Source: Acidobacteriota bacterium | Lineage (GTDB): Bacteria; Acidobacteriota; Thermoanaerobaculia; Multivoradales; UBA5704 | NCBI GenBank assembly: GCA_003223675.1 | Contig: QHVW01000175.1 | Span: 1-16,143, forward strand | Direction of reading: 5' to 3' | Length of the DNA stretch: 16,143 nt | Part shown: piece after piece, positions 8,400 to 13,939 of the stretch | Position numbering within the stretch: position 1 is the stretch's first letter | How the letters are laid out: each line of letters opens with the position of its first letter | Notes under the pieces: generated by a model | The model's database searches: none | The model's input: the letters and a program-made list of their open reading frames with translations, nothing else | What the model was told of the DNA's origin: nothing | Program-made: the position numbers and the translations under genes

Positions 8400-9507
8400 G
8401 GTGGCCAGCACGGCATTCGCCGCGCTGCTGGTCTTCGGGCTTCCGCTGGCCGCTCAGAGGAGTGCCCATGGTGGAGGCGGCGGCGGCTCACACGGTTCCT
8501 CAGGCGGCGGCTCACACGGTTCCTCGAGCGGAGGCGGCGGCTCACACGGTTCCTCGGGCGGAGGCGGCGGCCATACGGCCCATGGAGTCCCCGGCGGCGG
8601 CTCCTCCGGCGGTGGCCAGCGCCAGCCCGGCGGCCATGGCCATGGTGGCCACGGCGGCTACGGCGGCCACGGTGGCTACTATGGCGGCCACGGCTTTTAC
8701 GGCCACGGCTACTACCCCTACTACTGGGGCTACTGGCCCGGCTTCTCGTTCTATTGGAACTACCCCTATTACTATGGGTATCCCTATGGGTACTACGGCC
8801 CCGGCTACTATGACGGCGACGGCTACGGCTACGAAGCCGGTGGCGGTGGCTACAACGGCGGCGGCATGGGTGCCCTCGACCTCGACGTCTCGCCGGGACG
8901 CACCCACGTCTTCGTCAACGGCGAGGACCTCGGCGAGGTCGACCGCTACGACGGCTGGCCGGGCTACCTCTGGCTGCCGCGCGGCACGTATGACGTCGCC
9001 TTCTATCTGGACGGCTTCAAGACCATCGCCCGCCAGATCACCATCTACCCCGGCAATGTGATCGACATCGACGATCGCATGGAGCAGGGCCAGTCGACCC
9101 GCCCCGAGGACCTCGTCTCGAAGTCCCACGAGCGGCGCGACGCGCGGATGCAATACGAGCGGCAGCGCAGCGAGCAGATCGACCGCCAGGGCCAGGGCGG
9201 CTATGAGGACGAGAGCTGGCAGGACCGCGTCCGCCGGGACCGGGACCGCGGCGGTAACCGGGCCGACGGAGCGCGTGGCCACCTGCGCCTCTCCGTGCAG
9301 CCGGATGACGCCTCGGTCTACCTCGACGGCCAGTTCGTCGGCACCGGCACCGACCTCTCCCTCCTGCGGGGCGGCCTCGCGGTCACCCCGGGCTCTCACC
9401 GCCTCGCCGTGGTGCGGCCCGGCCACAAGGCCGTGGAGAGGGAATTCACCGTGAAGGACGGCGAGGAGGCCCAGCTCGACATCGCGCTCGAGTCCGGCTC
9501 CCGGTAA
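8359..9507 (+). CDS. Exported Gly/Tyr/His-rich protein with two PEGA-like domains
   Basis: A 382-residue protein starting inside the end of the glycosyltransferase gene; ATG 8359 is preceded by AAAAGGAGA with good spacing. A signal peptide (about residues 1-35, ending LPLAAQ) leads to a Gly/Ser/His stretch with three SHGSS units, then a Gly-His then Tyr-Trp-Pro-rich segment (for example FSFYWNYPYYYGYPYG). Two PEGA-like beta domains follow. The first is near residues 172-240 (THVFVNGEDLGEVDRYDGWP, LPRGTYDVAFYLDGFK) and the second near 307-380 (ASVYLDGQFVGTGTDLS, TPGSHRLAVVRPGHK). A charged Arg/Gln/Asp-rich linker separates them. PEGA domains are surface or periplasmic beta modules; the protein is probably envelope-associated or secreted. 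Low-complexity composition makes other frames look open here. Confidence 0.88.
   Translation: MITQKPALSRLPRKVASTAFAALLVFGLPLAAQRSAHGGGGGGSHGSSGGGSHGSSSGGGGSHGSSGGGGGHTAHGVPGGGSSGGGQRQPGGHGHGGHGGYGGHGGYYGGHGFYGHGYYPYYWGYWPGFSFYWNYPYYYGYPYGYYGPGYYDGDGYGYEAGGGGYNGGGMGALDLDVSPGRTHVFVNGEDLGEVDRYDGWPGYLWLPRGTYDVAFYLDGFKTIARQITIYPGNVIDIDDRMEQGQSTRPEDLVSKSHERRDARMQYERQRSEQIDRQGQGGYEDESWQDRVRRDRDRGGNRADGARGHLRLSVQPDDASVYLDGQFVGTGTDLSLLRGGLAVTPGSHRLAVVRPGHKAVEREFTVKDGEEAQLDIALESGSR
8482..8555 (+). repeat. Short coding tandem-like repeat, three copies of a 20-mer
   Basis: The word GGCGGCTCACACGGTTCCTC occurs exactly three times, at 8482-8501, 8506-8525 and 8536-8555, with start spacings of 24 and 30 nt. 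Both spacings are multiples of three, so the repeat extends the GGSHGSS peptide unit without breaking the frame of the PEGA protein. Copy number may vary between strains by slippage or recombination. Confidence 0.9.
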
Positions 9508-9529
9508 AACTCCACCCCTTCCTCATACC

Positions 9530-9558
9530 AAGGGCGCCCCACAAAGGGCGCCCTTTTT
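9530..9558 (+). terminator. Rho-independent terminator after the PEGA gene
   Basis: AAGGGCGCCC (9530-9539) pairs fully with GGGCGCCCTT (9546-9555) across a six-base loop, followed by a T run to 9558. It sits 22 nt after the stop at 9507 and separates the left co-directional genes from the regulator/peptide region. Confidence 0.92.
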
Positions 9559-9691
9559 CATTTCCGCGGCTTGAAGCGAGAGGCTTGGAGAAGCGAGAGC
9601 GGACGGCGGCGACCGCTGTTTGGCAACCCGAGACGATCATCCCGCGCCGCCTGCCCGTCTCGGCTGGGAGTCAGTTCAAGAGGCATGCCAT

Positions 9692-9790
9692 TTAGCTGAC
9701 GGCCTCGGAGGTCCCGGGAGCGTCCTCCTCCGCCAGCAGCTCGAACGTCCGCGCCGTCGCCGCCCTGGCTCCGGCGACGCCTTGCCGCAT
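9692..9790 (-). pseudogene. 3'-end relic of a short-form XRE-TPR regulator
   Basis: Read on the minus strand, this segment ends in ARTFELLAEEDAPGTSEAVS plus a TAA stop (9692-9694). The intact regulator at 10931-11755 ends in ARIFELLAEEGSPGGSAASG-LVS, so the last ~20 residues match almost position for position. The DNA is also alike, including an identical CCAGCAGCTCGAA word. Similarity stops about 9790, just beside the TTGACA box at 9794; further upstream the frame codes for nothing recognisable. It is best read as the remains of a paralogue whose front was deleted or replaced when the neighbouring operon arrived. Too short to function. Confidence 0.7.
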
Positions 9791-9793
9791 TCC

Positions 9794-9822
9794 TTGACAG
9801 TCTTTAAGGCGTAGTGTATATC
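9794..9822 (+). promoter_or_regulatory. Sigma70-type promoter of the Cys-tail operon
   Basis: A perfect -35 box TTGACA (9794-9799) and a good -10 box TATATC (9817-9822) are separated by exactly 17 nt. Transcription would start near 9829, giving a leader of about 25 nt that includes the ribosome site AAGGA (9842-9846) before the ATG at 9855. It is the clearest promoter in the window. Confidence 0.8.
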
Positions 9823-9854
9823 GGAGATCGTCAATTAGCTCTAAGGAAACGTGA

Positions 9855-10484
9855 ATGAAGCGAATAGTCCTGCTGGGCGTCATGAGTATGCTCTTTGGAG
9901 GAGTATTCACGCTTGCCGCAGCCGAAGAGGTGCCGGGCAAAGACACAGCCCAGGTAGAAGTCTCGGGAAAACTTGCCCTCCGAGGAGGTGCCCCGAGCTT
10001 CCGTCTCACCGTCAACTATTCCTCCGACTCCGAGAATGCTTTGGGAGACGCTCTCCTCGTTTACGCGGAGCCTTCCCATACGCTCCTCTTCGCGCACATC
10101 GACTCGCGGCTCCGGCGCAAGGGGGCAGGGGAGGAGGATCTCGCTGAGCAGGCGCTATCCCTTGTCTATAGTCGCCCCGGGAGGAGCTTTCAACATTCTC
10201 TCTCCCTGCCCTACAGCCCCAAAGCTTTCGCGGATACTCGGGTGGAGGTGGTGATGCGCTCGCGCGGGCAGAGCTACCTCCTCGCCAGCGGAAAGGTCAA
10301 TGTCAGCGATTTCCAATACTCCACGACGTTCTCGACCGTTGTCCTTCCGGATGGAGCCAGGGAGTTTCTTGGAGGCATGCACTGCTGTAGCAACGTGATA
10401 TGCGGCAAGATATGCGTCACCTGCTCGGGCGCATTCTTCTCCTGCGATCTCATCAACTGTACGATCAACTGTGAATATTTTTGA
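9855..10484 (+). CDS. Exported protein with an eight-cysteine C-terminal tail
   Basis: A 209-residue protein with a signal peptide (residues 1-23, ending LAAAEE), a beta-rich middle (about 35-165, for example PSFRLTVNYSSDSENALGDA and RVEVVMRSRGQSYLLASGK), and a last 33 residues holding all eight cysteines (177, 178, 183, 187, 190, 197, 202, 206). The tail begins straight after a Gly-Gly pair (173-174, in EFLGGMHCC). The Cys could form four disulfides in the periplasm, bind metal, or mark a released peptide; nothing in the sequence decides. Expression is supported by a strong promoter and the AAGGA ribosome site. G+C here (48-58% in hand-counted lines) is lower than in the left half. I do not recognise the family; it is not a classical bacteriocin, because the precursor is long and has a Sec-type signal. 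Confidence 0.8.
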   Translation: MKRIVLLGVMSMLFGGVFTLAAAEEVPGKDTAQVEVSGKLALRGGAPSFRLTVNYSSDSENALGDALLVYAEPSHTLLFAHIDSRLRRKGAGEEDLAEQALSLVYSRPGRSFQHSLSLPYSPKAFADTRVEVVMRSRGQSYLLASGKVNVSDFQYSTTFSTVVLPDGAREFLGGMHCCSNVICGKICVTCSGAFFSCDLINCTINCEYF

Positions 10485-10495
10485 GAAAGACTAAA

Positions 10496-10861
10496 ATGAA
10501 GACGACCCAGCCCTTGCTGCCCTTCCTGCTCCTGATCGTATTCGCTGCTCTTCTGGTGGGCGCCGCCGGAGAGAGACCAGCCACCTATTCGACGGAAGTT
10601 TCCATTCAGCCCAATGGAGACAACGTCTATGTCCTCAAGGCCAAGGTCAAGGATGCGGTCTCCGGCGAGGTGTTGGCAGGCCCAATCTTGAAGATGCCTG
10701 CGGGCCAGACGGCGACCGCAGAGTCCACCCTCTCCGACTCCGACACCGTGGTCTCACTGTCGGCCAATGTGGATGGGGGAAAGCGCTTGGCAAGCTACAC
10801 CATAACGGTCAAACGGGGAAACCGAGTCGTCTCCGAACATACCGCGAACGTGGCTCTCTGA
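10496..10861 (+). CDS. Small exported beta-rich protein, second gene of the Cys-tail operon
   Basis: A 121-residue protein whose ATG lies 11 nt after the previous stop; a TTG at 10481 overlapping that stop would add five residues. The first ~27 residues form a signal peptide (KTTQPLLPFLLLIVFAALLVG). The rest alternates in beta-strand fashion (TYSTEVSIQPNGDNVYVLKA, SYTITVKRGNRVVSEH) without cysteines or catalytic motifs. It resembles in style the middle domain of its upstream neighbour, so the two may be partners or diverged copies of one exported fold. Tight spacing and a shared promoter indicate co-expression. It is convergent with the short regulator at 10931-11755. No function is assigned. 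Confidence 0.75.
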   Translation: MKTTQPLLPFLLLIVFAALLVGAAGERPATYSTEVSIQPNGDNVYVLKAKVKDAVSGEVLAGPILKMPAGQTATAESTLSDSDTVVSLSANVDGGKRLASYTITVKRGNRVVSEHTANVAL

Positions 10862-10864
10862 GAA

Positions 10865-10908
10865 GGTGCCTCGAACGCCCTGGGCACCGGAATTCTCGGC
10901 CGAAGGCC
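10865..10908. terminator. Possible shared hairpin between convergent genes
   Basis: GGTGCC (10865-10870) can pair with GGCACC (about 10883-10888), and GGCC-GAA-GGCC follows at about 10898-10908. Both lie in the 69-nt gap between the plus-strand operon and the minus-strand regulator. Neither has a run of T, so this is only a weak candidate bidirectional end signal. Confidence 0.3.
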
Positions 10909-10930
10909 TCTTGAGCTGCCGTGCAGGCTC

Positions 10931-11755
10931 CTATGAGACGAGACCGGAGGCCGCGGAGCCCCCCGGAGACCCCTCCTCTGCCAGCAGCTCGAAAATCCGC
11001 GCCGCCGAAAGAAGCCCGCCGTCGGAGAAGCCCCCCTCGTCCCAGAGCTTCCAGGCGCGCGCCGCCGCCGCCTTGGCGCCGGCGAAATCCTTGACCGCCC
11101 GGCGGGCGTGGGCGATGTGGGCCCAGCAGTACCCCTGCAACCTTGAGCGCCAGGGCTCCTCGCCCTCCACCTGACGGGCGATGCCCAGCGCCAGGTCCGC
11201 CAGACCGAGAGCGTCCTCCGGCTCGGAGGCCACCCTCTGCAGGCTCGCCTCACACAACCGCTCCGCCAGCGCCCAACTCTTTGCGGTATCCACGGAGAGC
11301 TCGAGAATCCGCCGCCGCCGGCCCATGGGGAGATCCTTGAGGTTCTCCCAGATCTGCTCCGCCTCGTAGCGCATCTGCTCGGGAGGCCGCCCCACCACCA
11401 GGCTCGAGCTCATCTCCGCCAGATACGGGGCCAGGGCCACCAGCATGCGATCCAGGAGCTCTTCGAGCGTTTCCACCGCAAGGTCGGCCATCGGCCCCTG
11501 CCGTTGACTCAACCGGAGGATCGCCGAGTAGACGCGGCGCAGGTACATCACCAGCGGCCAGGGGATGCCCACCGCCTTGGCCATCCGCTTCAGGGTCTCC
11601 TCCGGCGGCTGCTGATGGCCGGATTCGTACCGGGAGATCAGGCCCTGCTCCACACTCGCCGCCTCCCCGAGCTCCGCCTGAGTCATGCGGGCGTGGAAGC
11701 GCAGGAAGACCACGATGAGAGGCAGGGTGCTCGGCTCTTCCGTCTTGTTCAGCAT
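10931..11755 (-). CDS. XRE-family regulator with TPR-like domain, short form
   Basis: A 274-residue protein. The ATG at 11755 has GGAGGA (11769-11764) at good spacing. Residues about 11-65 form an XRE/Cro-type helix-turn-helix (FLRFHARMTQAELGEAASVE, then QGLISRYESGHQQPPEETLK), which should bind DNA. A helical TPR-like region follows, with the block EEPWRSRLQGYCWAHIAHAR and DFAGAKAAAARAWKLWDEGG, nearly the same as EERWRSRVEGYCWAYLANAR in the long regulator at 12241-13758. The protein stops soon after this block, about 200 residues earlier than the long form. The relic at 9692-9790 shares this ending, so the short form is probably a subtype and not an accident. It is divergent from the GCQIDPGGRC protein gene, with 180 nt between. 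HTH plus TPR is the plan of RRNPP peptide-sensing regulators; ligand and targets are unknown. Confidence 0.85.
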   Translation of the reverse strand: MLNKTEEPSTLPLIVVFLRFHARMTQAELGEAASVEQGLISRYESGHQQPPEETLKRMAKAVGIPWPLVMYLRRVYSAILRLSQRQGPMADLAVETLEELLDRMLVALAPYLAEMSSSLVVGRPPEQMRYEAEQIWENLKDLPMGRRRRILELSVDTAKSWALAERLCEASLQRVASEPEDALGLADLALGIARQVEGEEPWRSRLQGYCWAHIAHARRAVKDFAGAKAAAARAWKLWDEGGFSDGGLLSAARIFELLAEEGSPGGSAASGLVS

Positions 11756-11825
11756 GATCAGAGTCCTCCGAAAGAGAGTCTACGGGATGGGAAGGCGTGC
11801 CGTCTTGCCCGGACAGGTTCTTTCG

Positions 11826-11850
11826 GTAGGGATTTTCTCACCTACATAGG
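11826..11850. promoter_or_regulatory. Possible operator in the divergent regulator/peptide intergenic region
   Basis: GTAGG (11826-11830) is inverted as CCTAC (11841-11845), and CCTA (11841-11844) is inverted again as TAGG (11847-11850) around a CA centre. The site lies in the A+T-richer middle of the 180-nt region between the two divergent start codons, where a regulator of both genes would be expected to bind. No clear -35/-10 pair could be fixed. Confidence 0.3.
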
Positions 11851-11935
11851 TTATGTTCGACGGGTCCACCTTTTCCGGAGAGTCGCCCGCCGGGTCATGG
11901 TGGCCCGCGCCGGAGCGCTCTCCAGGGAGCCCGTC

Positions 11936-12421
11936 ATGCGTTACATCTCTCCCCGCCGCATCGTCCTCCTCGCCGTCCTCTTCCTCCTGATCGCCTCCTG
12001 GGCTTCCGCCGCTCCCCGGCCTGGGGGCACCCCACCGGCGAGTGCCTCCGTGGGGATCGGGATCCCGGATGTCCTCAGCCTCGCCTGGAAATTCATCACA
12101 GGGGGGTGGGTGAAGGAGGGGTGTCAAATTGATCCAGGCGGCCGATGCGTTACCACCTCGACTCCGGTCAGTCACCCCGTCGGTGCCTCGGGCGGCCACC
12201 ACGGAGACCGCCACCCCGCCTTGCGGACGAAAGAAGGTTGTCAGGTCGACCCAGGCGGCCGGTGCCTTTCTGATCCTTCGGCCACGATTCCGCTGAGCTC
12301 GGCGGATACCGGCTGCCAGATCGACGGTGGCGGTTTCCCGCTGGGCGGCATCCAGGAAAAGGGAGAGCGCTGCCAGAGCTTCCCGAGCAATCCCTTGAGC
12401 CTGAAAAATCCAACCCATTGA
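11936..12421 (+). CDS. Exported protein with GCQ(I/V)DPGGRC repeats, candidate peptide precursor
   Basis: A 161-residue protein. The ATG at 11936 has AGGGAG (11924-11929) six bases upstream and opens a clear signal peptide (RRIVLLAVLFLLIASWASAA, ending near residue 25). A short helical stretch (SLAWKFITGGW) comes next. Then the decapeptide GCQIDPGGRC (residues 62-71) recurs as GCQVDPGGRC (101-110), and a weaker GCQIDGGG lies at 126-133. Each full unit has two Cys seven residues apart, able to form small disulfide loops or to be cut out. The gene diverges from the short regulator. Its last 181 nt overlap the minus-strand regulator frame, and the third repeat lies antisense to what looks like true regulator coding sequence, so the natural 3' end may have been altered. 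Function as a signal precursor is inference. Confidence 0.7.
   Translation: MRYISPRRIVLLAVLFLLIASWASAAPRPGGTPPASASVGIGIPDVLSLAWKFITGGWVKEGCQIDPGGRCVTTSTPVSHPVGASGGHHGDRHPALRTKEGCQVDPGGRCLSDPSATIPLSSADTGCQIDGGGFPLGGIQEKGERCQSFPSNPLSLKNPTH
12119..12265 (+). repeat. Two copies of a 30-nt unit coding for GCQ(I/V)DPGGRC
   Basis: Unit 1 is at 12119-12148 and unit 2 at 12236-12265, 117 nt apart and in frame. They encode the same decapeptide except Ile/Val, while the DNA differs at several codon positions, which points to selection on the peptide and not to a recent duplication. Confidence 0.8.
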
Positions 12422-13758
12422 ACGGGCCAGATTTCGCACCTCAACCGTGCGCTCCTCCTCCAAATAGAGGACGGCAAGCTCCAGGGAAGCCAAGGCCGCA
12501 TCGTAGAAGCCAGAGCTGCGTCGTAGGCGAGACCTCGAGCCGTGAAATGCTGGCGCACCTGCTCCAAATCAGCAATCGCCTCCCCCCTCCGTCCTTCACC
12601 AACCGCCACCCGAGCACTCAGCCAAACCACCCGGATAAGGTCCATCTCATTACCTAGTTGGATCACCAACTCCCGCACTTGAGGCAGATACACTCCTGCC
12701 TCCCCGTAGCGCTGGAGATGACAAAGATTGTTAACCATCTTGAAGAGGAGCACGAAGCGTAATCGGATATCGCCCAATTCTTCTACGATAGGGGCTGCCT
12801 CCCGAAGTGTTGTAAGTGCCGCCTGGACATCTCCCGTCTGTTCATGAATGTGCTCTTTATTGAGGAGAATTCTGGCTGTGGCCAGCGGCTCGCCCTTGCT
12901 CGCGACTTTAGCCTTTTCGAATAGATCCAACGCTTCTGGAAATCTGTGTTGCGCTCGGCGAAGAGACGCTTCACGTTCCAGCAAACGCCACTCGGCAAGT
13001 ATCCCGGGGACGACAGCGGCTCCAGCTTTCCAAAGCTCCCAGGCCCGGGCAAACGCCTTATCAGCCCCCACGAAGTCATTGGCGACCCGGCGGGCATTGG
13101 CGAGATAGGCCCAGCAGTAGCCTTCCACCCGTGAGCGCCAGCGTTCCTCGCCAGGTATCCGGCCCGCGATGTACAGAGCCAGATCCGCGAGCTCCAGAGC
13201 CGTCTCCACCTTGTGGGCCGCCGCTTTCTCGCTTTCATGACAGACCAACTCGGCCAAGGCCCAGCTCTGAAACTCCGGCAAGTTGGCCACCGCCTCGCGC
13301 CGATCCTGGCGGGTAGCGGACTTCAGGCGCGCCCACAGATCCTGCGCCTGCCGCCGGGACATCTCCACTTTCACTCTCGTGACGGCCCGGACCAGCTCCG
13401 CCCGCCAGCCGTCCAGGAACGACCACGCCAGGGTGAGGCAGGAGCGGTCGATCGAGCGTCGCACCTCGGGAGAGAGGGGCTCCGGTAGGGGAGGCTCCTC
13501 CAAGCCCCCGGGCTCGATCCAGTGGCCGATGAACAGCAGCGCCTCGACCGCCTCGGGCGGATATCCGAGGACCTCCGCGGCCGTTTCCAGCGTTTTGCGG
13601 CTGAGCTCCCTCCCTCCCCTCTCATAGCGGGAGACCTGCTTGTCGTCGGCCCAGCCCAGCCGGCCGGCCAGCTCCTTTTGCGACCAGTCCCGCTTGGAGC
13701 GCAGATACAACAGCGCCAGAGCTTGCGACGACGGCGGCTTCTTTCCCTCTCGCGGCAT
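12241..13758 (-). CDS. XRE-family regulator with long TPR-like domain; 3' part frameshifted
   Basis: The reading frame gives 505 residues, but only the first ~417 look native. The ATG at 13758 (GGGAGGG at 13769-13763) starts a protein with an XRE-type HTH at residues about 12-68 (LYLRSKRDWSQKELAGRLGW, then DKQVSRYERGGRELS). A TPR-like domain follows, with EERWRSRVEGYCWAYLANAR, RFPEALDLFEKAK, HIHEQTGDVQAALTTLREAA and LIRVVWLSARVAVGEGRRGE. After GLAYDAALAS the frame turns into a Trp/Pro/Arg-rich tail that does not fit a TPR; the expected continuation is in the other frame (12506 downward). A 20-bp imperfect duplication causes the shift. G+C drops from ~70% at the 5' end to ~43-60% in 12660-12960. 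It is divergent from the gene at 13940. The product is probably a truncated or altered regulator. Confidence 0.75.
   Translation of the reverse strand: MPREGKKPPSSQALALLYLRSKRDWSQKELAGRLGWADDKQVSRYERGGRELSRKTLETAAEVLGYPPEAVEALLFIGHWIEPGGLEEPPLPEPLSPEVRRSIDRSCLTLAWSFLDGWRAELVRAVTRVKVEMSRRQAQDLWARLKSATRQDRREAVANLPEFQSWALAELVCHESEKAAAHKVETALELADLALYIAGRIPGEERWRSRVEGYCWAYLANARRVANDFVGADKAFARAWELWKAGAAVVPGILAEWRLLEREASLRRAQHRFPEALDLFEKAKVASKGEPLATARILLNKEHIHEQTGDVQAALTTLREAAPIVEELGDIRLRFVLLFKMVNNLCHLQRYGEAGVYLPQVRELVIQLGNEMDLIRVVWLSARVAVGEGRRGEAIADLEQVRQHFTARGLAYDAALASTMRPWLPWSLPSSIWRRSARLRCEIWPVQWVGFFRLKGLLGKLWQRSPFSWMPPSGKPPPSIWQPVSAELSGIVAEGSERHRPPGST
12300..12506 (-). pseudogene. Out-of-frame C-terminal TPR fragment of an XRE-TPR regulator
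   Basis: In the frame offset from the gene above, the minus strand reads YDAALASLELAVLYLEEERT, then VEVRNLARSMGWIFQAQGIA and REALAALSLFLDAAQRETAT. This is a regular helical repeat that fits directly after the 5' part of the regulator, and it matches the pattern of the C-terminal domain in the HTH-less paralogue at 14228-15403 (AALVSIDLGLVLAESGRAAE). Family-like sequence fades near 12300. The left boundary is approximate. It has no start codon of its own with a ribosome site, so it is either dead or reached only by frameshifting. Confidence 0.65.
12487..12526 (-). repeat. Imperfect 20-bp tandem duplication causing the frameshift
   Basis: Two adjacent 20-nt units, 12507-12526 (first in the direction of the regulator) and 12487-12506 (second), match at 16 of 20 positions. 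Each encodes YDAALAS, the first in the upstream frame and the second in the downstream frame. All four differences are synonymous (GAC/GAT, GCA/GCG, GCT/GCC, CTG/TTG). The extra 20 nt (not a multiple of three) changes frame. Confidence 0.9.
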
Positions 13759-13876
13759 GAGGCCCTCCCGGATCGCTTCAGGGTTGAAAGATCCCTTCGA
13801 CTCGTCTTTACGACAAAAATTCGGCGCCGCGCCCGAACGGTCACGGCTTTCCGAAAGGTGGACACCCCGAGTATAG

Positions 13877-13905
13877 CTTACAGGGAGGTGGAAATTGCTT
13901 GTCAA
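13877..13905 (-). promoter_or_regulatory. Possible promoter of the long regulator
   Basis: On the minus strand a perfect TTGACA (13905-13900) is followed after 17 nt by TGTAAG (13882-13877), a weak -10. A better -10 word, TATACT (13875-13870), stands at 24 nt, which is too far for a standard promoter. The TTGACA overlaps the palindrome at 13897-13912, so a bound regulator would block it. Confidence 0.4.
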
Positions 13906-13912
13906 CGCAAGC
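13897..13912. promoter_or_regulatory. Palindrome in the divergent intergenic region, possible operator
   Basis: GCTTG (13897-13901) and CAAGC (13908-13912) form an inverted repeat with a six-base centre. It lies between the divergent starts at 13758 (minus) and 13940 (plus) and over the TTGACA of the minus-strand gene, as expected for an autoregulatory XRE operator. No second copy was found to support it. Confidence 0.35.
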
Positions 13913-13939
13913 TGCCGCGGCTCGTATCCTCCACCCATT

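Larger units (their letters stand above)
9508..9854. other. 347-nt region between the PEGA gene and the Cys-tail operon
   Basis: Apart from the terminator (9530-9558), this stretch holds an inverted repeat (CCGAGACG at 9628-9635 with CGTCTCGG at 9656-9663, 20-nt loop, no T run), a minus-strand regulator relic (9692 to about 9790) and the promoter of the downstream operon (9794-9822). The hairpin lies just beyond the stop codon of the relic and may be the old end signal of that gene. No intact gene was seen. Confidence 0.6.

Noticed and set aside
8482..8555. Regular short repeats that could suggest a CRISPR array
   Set aside because: Spacers are only 4-10 nt, all in frame and coding for Gly/Ser/His within a gene.
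8462..9426. Plus- and minus-strand open frames rich in Ala, Thr and Val over the PEGA gene
   Set aside because: They arise from the repetitive Gly/Tyr codons of the true frame and have no start signals.
9628..9663. Hairpin CCGAGACG / CGTCTCGG as an active terminator
   Set aside because: No T run on either strand; at most a remnant end signal of the regulator relic.
11504..11935. 144-codon N-terminal extension of the GCQIDPGGRC protein frame
   Set aside because: It runs antisense to the short regulator's HTH region, and the ATG at 11936 has a good ribosome site and opens directly into a signal peptide.
13759..13938. 60-codon N-terminal extension of the long XRE-TPR regulator frame
   Set aside because: It would cross the divergent promoter region; the ATG at 13758 has GGGAGGG and begins just before the HTH.
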